In this document: positions 34,707 through 43,007 of the stretch, one piece after another | Position numbering within the stretch: position 1 is the stretch's first letter | Layout of the letters: each line of letters opens with the position of its first letter | Assembly: GCF_001420595.1 (NCBI RefSeq) | Contig: NZ_LJIX01000006.1 | Location: 4,182,857 to 4,246,856 of the forward strand | Origin: Cytobacillus solani | GTDB lineage: Bacteria; Bacillota; Bacilli; Bacillales; Cytobacillaceae | DNA length: 64,000 nt | Reading direction: 5' to 3' | The notes under the pieces: generated by a model | What the model was told of the DNA's origin: nothing | What the model saw: only the letters and a program-made list of their open reading frames with translations | Databases searched by the model: none | Translations under genes and position numbers: made by a program

Positions 34707-36821
34707 ATGAAATCAATTTTACAAGCCATTACGGACCGTGTCACAACGAAAAAGGGAATGTGGATCACTTTATCTATTTGGTTAGTGGCCACAATATCGC
34801 TAGCCGTATTTGCCCCAAATGTAAAGGATTATGAAGTTTCAAGAATTGCCTCCCTGCCTGAAGATGCCCAATCTGTTATTGCGCAAACCAAGGTAGATGA
34901 GTACTTTAAAGACAATGATGGTACTCCAGCTATTCTTGTCTTTCAGTCTAAAGACGGAGAAGTGGAACTTACACAGTTGGCTGAGCTCTTAGATAAAATT
35001 GAGAGTGAAGATATTGAAGGAGTCGAGCAAGTGATTCCTCTATCTGCCTTGCCGCCTCAAGCAGCAGCTGGATTTTTCTCAGAAGATAAGACAACTGCTT
35101 TAATTCCATTAACATTTGACTCTTCCTTAGAGACGAAAGAACTAAAAGCTTCATTAGAGCCCATTCAGGTTATTGTAAAAGAATCATCTGATTTAACCTT
35201 ATATGTGACAGGACCTGCAGGAATTGCTACAGACTCGCTTGATTTATTTTCAAGAGCAGATGTTGTCCTGATTTTATCAACTGTAGGATTAATTCTTATC
35301 CTTTTGATTGTCATCTACCGTTCACCGTTATTAGCGTTAATCCCGCTGTTAGCCGCTGTCTTCGTTTATGAAATTGTCATGCAGACACTCGGCATAATGG
35401 GAAAAGCAGGATTAGATATTAGTAATCAAACCATATCAATTGCATCAATTCTTTTATTTGCTGCGGTCATTGATTATTCCTTATTTGTCTTTTCTCGTTA
35501 TCGTGAAGAGCTAAAGGTACATGAAGATAAGTTCAGCTCGATGAAGGCAGCGATGAGAGAAACGGGTATGCCTGTCTTCTTCTCTGGCGGAACCGTATTA
35601 GCTGCCATGCTCGTATTATTTTTTGCAGGACTAGGAGATTATCGCAACTTTGCTCCGACCTTTGCCACAACCATGGCGATTATCATGCTGGCGTCCATTA
35701 CCCTTGTCCCAGCATTGTTTACCCTATTCGGAAGAAAGTCATTCTGGCCTAAAATTCCGCGAGTGGGGGATACAAAAGTCAAAACGAATTCCATTTGGAG
35801 TAAAATTGGCCGTTTTGTCGTGAAAAAACCTGGATTATCCGTAGTAGTCATTGGAGCCTTTCTCCTTTTATCTGCAAGCAATATGTTTAATCTCAAATAT
35901 GAATTTGATACAATGAAGTCTTTCCCTGAAGATATGCAATCCAGGATGGGCTATGAAATTTTAGAGAAAAAGTTTGAAAAGGGCGATTTGGCTCCGACAA
36001 CCGTATTATTCGAAGCAAAAGATGAGGTTAGTGCTGAGCAGCAAGAAGCATTAAAAGCTGAACTTATGGATCAGCCGCTTGTCAGCAATGTTCGAATAAA
36101 CGGAAAAACTGAAGATAATAAGGCCATTAATTACAGCCTTACCTTTGAGGAAAGTCCATATTCCGTTAAGACAATCGATGCATTGGAAACGATGATAGCG
36201 GATGCGAAACAGATCGTGGCTGACAGCAATCTTGCAGGAGAACTTTACTTCGCAGGGGAAACAGCCACTAAAGTGGATGATCGGTCTGTTAATAATAAGG
36301 ATGTCCTTCTGATTGTTCTCCTAGAAACCATATTAATCTTTGTCATGCTAATTGTGTTGACGAAATCGATTAAAATGCCAATTTATATGATGGGCACGAT
36401 TCTCGTTTCCTTCCTTGCCGCTTTAGGCTTAGGCATGTTCTTAACCGATCTAATCTTTGATATTGGCACCATTAGTAACCGTGTTCCACTTTATGCCTTT
36501 GTGTTCTTAATTGCGCTTGGCATTGACTACAATATTATTTTAATATCTAGATTCCAAGAAGAGCGAAGAAAGCATTCTGTCAAGGAAGCTATAGAAATTG
36601 CTGTTGCCAATACCGGAGGGGTCATTTCTTCAGCAGGAATTATCCTTGCTGCGACCTTTGCTGTCTTAATGACACAACCCGTCCAATTATTATTTGTATT
36701 TGGATTCATTGTCGCAGTCGGGATTCTACTAGATACATTCTTAGTCAGAGGGGTTTTATTGCCTGGACTAATTGTTTTGTTTGAGAAAGATAAAGATAGC
36801 AAGAAAGAGACAGCTAATTAA
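34707..36821 (+). CDS. MMPL/RND-family transporter (YdfJ-like)
   Basis: A 704-residue transporter with twelve predicted helices in two blocks. Key motifs are FAAVIDYSLFVFSRYREEL (about residues 250-268) and ALGIDYNIILISRFQEER (about 607-624); each carries the Asp-Tyr pair that couples to protons. The extracytoplasmic loops are of standard length, unlike the 1045-residue paralogue at 22.4 kb. ATG 34707 follows AAAGGAG. Likely a TetR-controlled exporter of lipids or hydrophobic drugs. Confidence 0.9.
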   Translation: MKSILQAITDRVTTKKGMWITLSIWLVATISLAVFAPNVKDYEVSRIASLPEDAQSVIAQTKVDEYFKDNDGTPAILVFQSKDGEVELTQLAELLDKIESEDIEGVEQVIPLSALPPQAAAGFFSEDKTTALIPLTFDSSLETKELKASLEPIQVIVKESSDLTLYVTGPAGIATDSLDLFSRADVVLILSTVGLILILLIVIYRSPLLALIPLLAAVFVYEIVMQTLGIMGKAGLDISNQTISIASILLFAAVIDYSLFVFSRYREELKVHEDKFSSMKAAMRETGMPVFFSGGTVLAAMLVLFFAGLGDYRNFAPTFATTMAIIMLASITLVPALFTLFGRKSFWPKIPRVGDTKVKTNSIWSKIGRFVVKKPGLSVVVIGAFLLLSASNMFNLKYEFDTMKSFPEDMQSRMGYEILEKKFEKGDLAPTTVLFEAKDEVSAEQQEALKAELMDQPLVSNVRINGKTEDNKAINYSLTFEESPYSVKTIDALETMIADAKQIVADSNLAGELYFAGETATKVDDRSVNNKDVLLIVLLETILIFVMLIVLTKSIKMPIYMMGTILVSFLAALGLGMFLTDLIFDIGTISNRVPLYAFVFLIALGIDYNIILISRFQEERRKHSVKEAIEIAVANTGGVISSAGIILAATFAVLMTQPVQLLFVFGFIVAVGILLDTFLVRGVLLPGLIVLFEKDKDSKKETAN

Positions 36822-36828
36822 TTGTTGA

Positions 36829-36857
36829 GCCGATAAACCATGTTTATCGGCTTTTTA
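36829..36857 (+). terminator. Terminator after MMPL gene
   Basis: GCCGATAAAC-CAT-GTTTATCGGC followed by TTTTT. Confidence 0.92.
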
Positions 36858-37025
36858 TTTATCAAAAAGGATTAGCTGATACACTCTTCCCTTCTTCATT
36901 CCCGAATTGGGCATTTTCATTGAATGCAATATTCTAGTTGCTGTCGCAGCTGATTCAATTTTTAAAAAGTCTCTAAGCTGGCTATTCGTTATGGTCTTGC
37001 TAATTAAGAGTCTATAATCATTAAG
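36855..37025 (-). pseudogene. C-terminal remnant of a protein with an HTH-like end
   Basis: A 56-codon minus-strand stretch without start codon or ribosome site, preceded by a stop. It reads as protein-like sequence: SKTITNSQLRDFLKIES then TATRILHSMKM and GMKKGRVYQL. This resembles the C-terminal helix-turn-helix of nuclease-related-domain (NERD) proteins of Bacillus, but only from memory. Probably the tail of a deleted gene. Confidence 0.35.
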
Positions 37026-37220
37026 TTACAAATTTGAACAATACCATGTGCTATGCTTTCTAATGTTGCTTTTTAAAGGTTAGTGCCATTTAAAATATAG
37101 TTCAAGTATTTGATTGTAAGATTGATAATCTTTAATCAAATATAATATTGCCCTTAAGTAGAAAACATTTTCAGATATACTGGATTTTACCGATATAAAA
37201 AAAGGAAGGAGAAATTCGCT

Positions 37221-37331
37221 GTGAAAATTTCATTTAACAATGAAGCATTAAATAAAAAGTGGGCTACCTCTGCCCCAAAGAGGGTCAAAAAAATATACTT
37301 AAAAGCGAAATTAAACAAGACAACAATATAG
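37221..37331 (+). CDS. Small basic ORF, unknown
   Basis: A 36-codon ORF starting with GTG 37221, nine bases after a strong AAGGAAGGAG site. The product is basic (KKWATSAPKRVKKIYLKAKLNK). It ends in TAG two bases before a GTG in another frame that opens the next small ORF. I do not recognise it. It could be a leader peptide, or the first half of a frameshifted gene with the following ORF. Confidence 0.4.
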   Translation: MKISFNNEALNKKWATSAPKRVKKIYLKAKLNKTTI

Positions 37332-37333
37332 GA

Positions 37334-37495
37334 GTGAACATCGAAAGAAAGCAAAATATGCTGATTGAATTAGAAGAAAAAATTAAAACTGTACAAGAGC
37401 AAGTACAAGAAAAACTCACTGAACAATTAGATAATGACGAAAATAAACATGAGGAAGATAACAACGAAACTTCCGAAGATGAAAATAACCAATAA
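37334..37495 (+). CDS. Small acidic coiled-coil ORF, unknown
   Basis: A 53-codon ORF (GTG 37334; ATG 37358 possible). The N-terminal half is a predicted coiled coil (MLIELEEKIKTVQEQVQEKL), the C-terminal half is highly acidic and asparagine-rich (NDENKHEEDNNETSEDEN). There is no good ribosome site of its own, so it would depend on coupling to the preceding small ORF or on a frameshift. No family recognised. Confidence 0.35.
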   Translation: MNIERKQNMLIELEEKIKTVQEQVQEKLTEQLDNDENKHEEDNNETSEDENNQ

Positions 37496-37611
37496 AAATT
37501 TCAGGGAGTGAATATTAACATTTCACTTACTCAAATGAATTTCTTGTAATCCGTTATTTTCTTAGTATCTACGAAATTTCCGAAATATCGATTTTTCGAC
37601 AAAACCTACAA

Positions 37612-37645
37612 AAAAAACGTTCAGAAAGATTTACTTTCTGAACGT
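37612..37645 (-). terminator. Terminator of the second siderophore permease operon
   Basis: ACGTTCAGAAAG / CTTTCTGAACGT with a 5-nt loop, followed on the minus strand by TTTTTTT. Confidence 0.92.
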
Positions 37646-37646
37646 C

Positions 37647-38666
37647 CTACACTGTTTTCACTAATAAATAAATGAAATAGGGTGCACCTAAAATAGATAC
37701 AACTAAACCCACTGGCAATTCCATTGGTGCCATAACGACTCTGCCCAGCGTATCAGCTGTGAGCAGCAATAATGCACCAATTACCGCAGTTAGCGGGATA
37801 ATCTTTGTATGTCTTGCACCAATGAGACGCCTTGCAATATGCGGAGCGATTAACCCTAAGAAAGTAATACCGCCTCCTACTGATACACTGGCACCAGCTA
37901 GAGCGACAGCGACAAGCAGTAAGATTACTCTCTCTTTCTCTATTCGAACACCGACCCCTATGGCAATAGGATCACCCAAGCGCAATACATCTAAAAATCT
38001 AGCCTTATATACTGCAAACGGAATAAGAATGAGCAGCCAAGGCAAAAGCGCCCATACATAGGTCCAGTTCGTTCCCCAAATGGTCCCTGAGATCCATATG
38101 ATGGCTTTCATAAAATCAATCGAATCCATTTTCATTTGGAAAATGATCAATCCTGCACCAAAGGCAGCATTTATTCCGATCCCAACTAATAATAATCGAA
38201 CAGGTGTCACTGTTCCATTTTTCCAGGAGAGCAAGTAAATCATTAATGCTGCGATAAATGCCCCTGCTAATGCAGTCAGCGGCATGATAAAGATCGATAG
38301 CATCCCTGTAAAAAATGCCGTTCCTTGAAAGAAAAACATATATAAGACAACAGCAAATCCTGCCCCAGAATTGATGCCAAGAATGCCTGGATCTGCAAGC
38401 GGATTTTGTGAAACGCCTTGGAGAATTGCGCCTGAAACAGCAATTCCCATCCCGACTAGAAGGGCCATGATAATTCTTGGGAGGCGGAAATCAAATATCG
38501 TCAGTTCATTTTTCGATGTCCCTTGACCAATAAGTGTAGCAAAAACTTCATTCAAGGGAATTTTAAGATAGCCTGCATTTATACTAAGAAGAAAAACAAT
38601 GACTATTAAAATACTTGTTACAATCATGAGGATTTTAAATTTATGCTGATCTTTCGATAATTGCAT
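37647..38666 (-). CDS. FecCD-family siderophore ABC permease, second system
   Basis: A 339-residue permease with about nine to ten helices. It carries LPRIIMALLVGMGIAVSGAILQG, NPLADPGILGINSGAG and GGITFLGLIAPHIARRLIG, the latter near the ATPase contact. Start ATG overlaps the stop of the upstream permease (TAATG). The pair serves the binding lipoprotein encoded divergently at 39863. Which siderophore is carried is unclear. Confidence 0.88.
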   Translation of the reverse strand: MQLSKDQHKFKILMIVTSILIVIVFLLSINAGYLKIPLNEVFATLIGQGTSKNELTIFDFRLPRIIMALLVGMGIAVSGAILQGVSQNPLADPGILGINSGAGFAVVLYMFFFQGTAFFTGMLSIFIMPLTALAGAFIAALMIYLLSWKNGTVTPVRLLLVGIGINAAFGAGLIIFQMKMDSIDFMKAIIWISGTIWGTNWTYVWALLPWLLILIPFAVYKARFLDVLRLGDPIAIGVGVRIEKERVILLLVAVALAGASVSVGGGITFLGLIAPHIARRLIGARHTKIIPLTAVIGALLLLTADTLGRVVMAPMELPVGLVVSILGAPYFIYLLVKTV

Positions 38667-39712
38667 TATAGTCCTCTCCCTTCTTTACGAGCTAAGTAAA
38701 GGAAGAACGGCACACCGATTAACGCAGTTACCGCACCGACTGGTGTTTCAAAAGGAGCATTTACCATCCGTCCGACAATATCGGCAACAACTAACAAAAT
38801 CCCCCCAAGAATAGCTGAGCAAGGAATGATCCACCGATAATCTACCCCGACTAAAAAACGGGTAATATGCGGGATGACAAGACCGACAAATCCAATCATT
38901 CCAGCAATAGAAACAGCAGCCCCTGTTAAAAATAAAACTGCTACCGTTCCTAGTAGTTTAATGATTCTTGTATTCTGGCCTAAACCTTTCGCAATCTCCT
39001 CACCCAAGCTTAAAATGGAAATGGAACGAGAGATGAGTAATGCAAGGATTAATCCTCCAGCAACAAAAGGAAGGACATACATTAATTGCTGCATCTGTAC
39101 GCCAGATACACCCCCAGCATACCAATAACTTATGTCCTTCGACACATTGTATTTAATCCCAATGGCTGTTGATAATGCACTAAGCAATGATGTGATTGCT
39201 GATCCGGCAAGCGCAAGCTTTACAGGAGTCACTCCCCCTTTGGATAAAGAAGAAATCCCAAACACCAAAGCAGCTCCCAGACCTGCACCAATAAATGAAA
39301 ATGTAATTAAGCCAGAATAAGAAATCGCTGGAAAGAGCGCGAAAGCAATGGCAATCAGAAAAGAGGATCCCGATGTTACACCCATAATCGAGGGGGAAGC
39401 GAGTGGATTTCTCGTCATACCCTGCATAATCGCACCCGAAGCTGCCAGTGCTGCACCAACAATGACAGCCGCAATCGCACGCGGAAGCCGTAATTCTCTA
39501 ATAATGACATGTGAGGAATTTTCAATGTCAAAATCAAACAACGCGTTCCAAACGGTGTGATAGCTAAGATCTGCTGCCCCAAAATGAATGGATGCGATGA
39601 CTGAAAATAAAAGCAAAATCGAACCACCCAATACGATGAGCGATCCAAGTAATCGATTACTATGTATCTTATTTTTAACTAATTCAGAATGGTTTTTTTC
39701 TCTTTGACTCAT
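38666..39712 (-). CDS. FecCD-family siderophore ABC permease, second system (first gene)
   Basis: A 348-residue permease with LPRAIAAVIVGAALAASGAIMQGMTRNPLASPSIMGV (family core) and GMIGFVGLVIPHITRFLVG. ATG 39712 (MSQREKNHSELV) is chosen because AAGGAAGAAGC lies upstream; the in-frame ATG 39748 has no ribosome site. It faces the Fur box at 39801-39815, so iron repression is likely. It forms a heterodimer with the next gene product. Confidence 0.87.
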   Translation of the reverse strand: MSQREKNHSELVKNKIHSNRLLGSLIVLGGSILLLFSVIASIHFGAADLSYHTVWNALFDFDIENSSHVIIRELRLPRAIAAVIVGAALAASGAIMQGMTRNPLASPSIMGVTSGSSFLIAIAFALFPAISYSGLITFSFIGAGLGAALVFGISSLSKGGVTPVKLALAGSAITSLLSALSTAIGIKYNVSKDISYWYAGGVSGVQMQQLMYVLPFVAGGLILALLISRSISILSLGEEIAKGLGQNTRIIKLLGTVAVLFLTGAAVSIAGMIGFVGLVIPHITRFLVGVDYRWIIPCSAILGGILLVVADIVGRMVNAPFETPVGAVTALIGVPFFLYLARKEGRGL

Positions 39713-39765
39713 AATATGTAAGCTTCTTCCTTCAAATATTGTCCACATTTAATTCATAAATATTA

Positions 39766-39794
39766 TTGACAAGTTGATGGTTTTATATTTTAAT
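39766..39794 (+). promoter_or_regulatory. Promoter of the second siderophore-binding lipoprotein gene
   Basis: TTGACA (39766-39771), 17-nt spacer, TTTAAT (39789-39794). The Fur box starts seven bases downstream. Confidence 0.6.
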
Positions 39795-39800
39795 TGAAAT

Positions 39801-39815
39801 CGATAATCGTTATCA
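39801..39815. promoter_or_regulatory. Fur box, second siderophore locus
   Basis: CGATAAT-C-GTTATCA with the palindrome core GATAATCGTTATC, flanked by further Fur-like hexamers. It lies between the divergent permease operon and the lipoprotein gene. Confidence 0.8.
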
Positions 39816-39862
39816 ATTAATAATTAACAATTGTATTTTAACATAATTTTAGGAGGATTCCA

Positions 39863-40858
39863 ATGAGTAATATAATAAGTAAAAGGAAATTCATTCAGTT
39901 AATGGGTGCTGGACTTGTTGCATTGTCACTTACAGCTTGCGGAAATGGTGACAAGAACACGGATCAATCCTCTCAAGAAAAAATGGAACAGCAAGATACA
40001 AATAAAGAGACTGCAGCTGAACGGACATTAACTGACGCGATGGGCAATGAAGTGGTTATTCCGGCTAATCCTGAGCGTGTGCTTGCATCGTATCTTGAAG
40101 ATAATTTAGTCGCATTAGGAATCAAGCCTGTCGCTCAATGGAGTGTAAAGGATGGAGCTAGCATCCAAGGCTATTTACAAGGTGATTTAAAAGGAATCCC
40201 TACAATCCCTCACGATCTGCCATTTGAAGCGGTTCAAGAGCTTTCACCCGATTTAATTATTATGGATTCTGCTAGTATGGTTGAAGGCGGAAAATACGAA
40301 CAATATAGCAAAATAGCCCCTACATATGTAATCGGTACAGAGGTAAACAATGACTGGCGTGATGAGCTTCTTCGTGTAGGTGAAGTATTTGGCAAGGAAG
40401 AAGAAGCAAAGAAAGTATTAGAAAATTATGAAGCAAAAGCTGCGGAAGCAAAGAAAGAAATAGAAGATAAAGTCGGGAATCCTTCTGTTGCGGCAATTTG
40501 GCTAGTAGGCGGAAAATTCTTCGTCGTTAGTGAAAACTTATCAAGCGGTGCAGTCATGTACGAGGATTTAGGATTAAAGGTGCCAGAAGTCGTGAAAGAA
40601 ATTTCAGCTAGTGGAGAAAGCAACTGGAATGCGATTTCTTTAGAAAAGTTAGTTGAACTTGATGCAGATCATCTATTCCTTATTAACAGTGATGCAGCAA
40701 GCGGATCTGCTTCCTTAAGCGATGCATTATGGAAGAGTGTTCCTGCAGTTAAGGCAGGCAATGTATACGAATTCTCTCCTGACGAAAGCTGGTTGTACAC
40801 TGGTGCAATTGCAAATGAACAAATGATCGATAACATTTTAAAAAGCATCGTAAAATAA
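39863..40858 (+). CDS. Iron-siderophore ABC transporter binding lipoprotein, second system
   Basis: A 331-residue FecB/FhuD-type lipoprotein. The signal peptide contains a KRKF start that recalls Tat-like N-termini, and ends in lipobox LTAC (Cys26). Binding-domain features: RTLTDAMGNEVVIPANPERVLAS, LSPDLIIMDS, KIAPTYVIG and the end SPDESWLYTGAIANEQMID. It differs clearly from the YfiY-like protein at 5.0 kb, so the two systems should take different siderophores. ATG 39863 follows TTAGGAGGATTCCA. Fur control is predicted. Confidence 0.87.
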   Translation: MSNIISKRKFIQLMGAGLVALSLTACGNGDKNTDQSSQEKMEQQDTNKETAAERTLTDAMGNEVVIPANPERVLASYLEDNLVALGIKPVAQWSVKDGASIQGYLQGDLKGIPTIPHDLPFEAVQELSPDLIIMDSASMVEGGKYEQYSKIAPTYVIGTEVNNDWRDELLRVGEVFGKEEEAKKVLENYEAKAAEAKKEIEDKVGNPSVAAIWLVGGKFFVVSENLSSGAVMYEDLGLKVPEVVKEISASGESNWNAISLEKLVELDADHLFLINSDAASGSASLSDALWKSVPAVKAGNVYEFSPDESWLYTGAIANEQMIDNILKSIVK

Positions 40859-40864
40859 TTGATA

Positions 40865-40895
40865 AAGGGCTATCACATTCATTGTGATAGCCCTT
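40865..40895. terminator. Bidirectional terminator
   Basis: AAGGGCTATCACA-TTCAT-TGTGATAGCCCTT, between the convergent lipoprotein and flavoprotein genes. Confidence 0.9.
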
Positions 40896-40900
40896 ATTAG

Positions 40901-41914
40901 TTAGTTTAGTTTTCGGCGGATCTCTTTGTTTCTCTCCTTAAACACAGTATTATGAGTTGAGACCATCGCTGTTTTGCGTGCCTTTGGATCGATAAATTGC
41001 GTCAATTCATTTACTGTATTAGCTGCATCTTGAAAGGCACCAGTGATTAAATTTAGTTTTGCGTTATGCTTAATAATATCACCAATCGCAAATAAGCCGG
41101 GCACAGAGGTTGTCCCATTTGGCTGTCCATCAATATAGCTGTTTTCTACTGTTTGGATTGGAAGCTGGCAATTTCTGAGTAATGTAAAATCCCTGTCATA
41201 GCCTAAATTAATCAGCACTTCATCCACTTGATGTGTTGTGCTTTTTTCCTTACTATCACATCGCAAAGATATAATACGGTTATTATCATTCATTTCTGCA
41301 TGAGCAATCGTAGAGTGATCAAAAATGTCAACTGCTTTCTCTGTTAACTGTTTGAGAAGCTCTGCAGGAATTTTTTCCTGACCCTCAGAAATGATAATCG
41401 TTACCTTTTGAGCAACATCTGCCAACGCATTTGCCCAATCAAATACTGATATCCCTTTACCAGAAACGGTAATTCTTTTATCCTTATAAAAGCTTGGAGC
41501 CTTTAATGTGTAATGCACATTTTCAAGGTGATTTTCAAAAATCGTCAGCCTTTGCGGGGAGAACATCCCACCGCCAATGGCCAGGATAATCGTTTTAGAA
41601 AAATGCTCTCCTTTATCTGAACGCGCAATAAATACATCTTCCTGTTTTTCAATACTCGTTATTTTTTCATTCAGGCAGAGAGTGGGATTAAATGTTAAGC
41701 CTTGGCGAATAATTTGATCTAAAAGCTTGCAAGCTAAAGTAGGCGGCTGTCCCCCAACATCCCATACAACTTTATCTGGATATAATTGCATCTTCCCGCC
41801 AAAATAAGGCTGTCCCTCAATAATTTTTACTTTTAGCTCTCTTAATCCACTATAAAAAGCTGCATACAAACCTGCTGGTCCGCCGCCAATTATGGTTACA
41901 TCAAATATCTCCAT
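40901..41914 (-). CDS. Ferredoxin-NADP reductase-like flavoprotein (YcgT/thioredoxin-reductase type)
   Basis: A 337-residue oxidoreductase of the thioredoxin-reductase-like FNR class. The FAD site is GGGPAGLYAAFYSGLR (about residues 9-24) with YFGGKMQLYPDKVVWDVGG; the C-terminal FAD motif is GLFAIGDIIKHNAKLNLITGAFQDAANTVN. The second dinucleotide site reads TVSGKGISVFDWANAL, and the usual basic NADPH motif (HRR/R) after it is replaced by ISEGQEK, so the electron donor may be unusual. In Bacillus, YcgT is iron-regulated; here the gene shares a Fur-like box with a siderophore ATPase. A role in reducing imported ferric siderophore is inferred. ATG 41914 preferred to GTG 41929. Confidence 0.8.
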   Translation of the reverse strand: MEIFDVTIIGGGPAGLYAAFYSGLRELKVKIIEGQPYFGGKMQLYPDKVVWDVGGQPPTLACKLLDQIIRQGLTFNPTLCLNEKITSIEKQEDVFIARSDKGEHFSKTIILAIGGGMFSPQRLTIFENHLENVHYTLKAPSFYKDKRITVSGKGISVFDWANALADVAQKVTIIISEGQEKIPAELLKQLTEKAVDIFDHSTIAHAEMNDNNRIISLRCDSKEKSTTHQVDEVLINLGYDRDFTLLRNCQLPIQTVENSYIDGQPNGTTSVPGLFAIGDIIKHNAKLNLITGAFQDAANTVNELTQFIDPKARKTAMVSTHNTVFKERNKEIRRKLN

Positions 41915-41950
41915 GGTTGCAGTCCCCACTCCCTAATGTCTATTAATGAT

Positions 41951-41965
41951 TGATTCTCATTATCA
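41951..41965. promoter_or_regulatory. Fur-like box between flavoprotein and ATPase genes
   Basis: TGATTCT-C-ATTATCA, two mismatches from the 7-1-7 consensus; located between two divergent iron-related genes. Confidence 0.65.
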
Positions 41966-42034
41966 ACTAGTATAAGATGAATTTAGATACAACTCAATAA
42001 TGAATGAAAAGAATTCATGAAGGAAGGCTTTGGC

Positions 42035-42823
42035 ATGAATCGTCTATTAACGAAAGACTTATCTGTCGGTTATCAAGAAAATATCATCGTTAACCAAATG
42101 AATATACAGTTTAATAGCAATGAAATTACGACCATCATCGGCCCAAACGGCTGTGGAAAATCCACTTTGCTAAAAGCAATTACACGTATTATCCCCCACT
42201 CTAAAGGAAGTATTTTATTAGACGGGCAATCCATTGCAAAGGAAAACACAAAAAAACTAGCACAAAAAATGGCTATCTTGCCGCAAACCCAAGATAGTGC
42301 AACCGGTCTAACGGTAGGCGAGCTCGTTTCATATGGAAGATTTCCTTATCAAAAAGGGTTCGGAAAATTATCACAGGCAGATTATGAAGTCATCGATTGG
42401 GCTTTACAAGTAACAAATACATTTGATTACAAATTTCGGACTGTAGATTCCCTATCAGGCGGTCAAAGACAGCGTGTTTGGATTGCTATGGCCCTTGCAC
42501 AGGAAACCGAAATTATCTTCTTAGATGAGCCCACCACCTATCTTGACATGGCCCATCAATTAGAAGTTTTGGAGCTACTTAAAAACTTAAACGAAACACA
42601 AAATCGAACCATTATCATGGTTTTACATGACTTAAACCATGCTGCCCGTTTTTCCCACAACATGATCGCCTTAAAGGATGGCAATCTTATTAAGGCTGGA
42701 ACAAGTGACGAGGTAATGAAGAAGGATATATTGCAAAAAGTCTTTCATATCGACGCAGAAATAAGCCGTGACCCAAGGACAGGGAAACCGATGTGTGTGA
42801 CGTATGATTTGATAAAAAAGTAA
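42035..42823 (+). CDS. Iron-siderophore ABC transporter ATP-binding protein, second system
   Basis: A 262-residue FhuC/FecE-type ATPase: Walker A GPNGCGKST (about residues 36-44), signature LSGGQRQR, Walker B IIFLDEPTTYLD and VLHDLNHAARFSH. It resembles the YusV-like protein at 1.8 kb, so it is a paralogue. ATG 42035 (MNRLLTKDLSVGY) follows AAGGAAGGC; a start at 42017 lacks a site. It completes the second uptake system but is transcribed separately from the permeases. Confidence 0.88.
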   Translation: MNRLLTKDLSVGYQENIIVNQMNIQFNSNEITTIIGPNGCGKSTLLKAITRIIPHSKGSILLDGQSIAKENTKKLAQKMAILPQTQDSATGLTVGELVSYGRFPYQKGFGKLSQADYEVIDWALQVTNTFDYKFRTVDSLSGGQRQRVWIAMALAQETEIIFLDEPTTYLDMAHQLEVLELLKNLNETQNRTIIMVLHDLNHAARFSHNMIALKDGNLIKAGTSDEVMKKDILQKVFHIDAEISRDPRTGKPMCVTYDLIKK

Positions 42824-42832
42824 AATATGTTT

Positions 42833-42864
42833 AAAAAACTGTAGAGGTATCTACAGTTTTTTTT
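42833..42864 (+). terminator. Terminator after ATPase gene
   Basis: AAACTGTAG-AGGTAT-CTACAGTTT followed by TTTTT. Confidence 0.92.
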
Positions 42865-43007
42865 GATTCTAGGTATACATTATTCTCCTTATTCCCCTCC
42901 ACCCTAAGTTTCTTCATTATTTAATCACATGCATAACTTAGAAGAATTTATGGGATAACTAAGAAAGCCTGTCATTAACAGGGATTTTTTTATTGGAGGA
43001 AAAATGT

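Noticed and set aside
42960-42992. Small hairpin CCTGT-CATTA-ACAGG plus T-run before gerA (operon 2)
   Set aside because: Could be a weak terminator or attenuator, but the 5-bp stem is too short to call as a feature.
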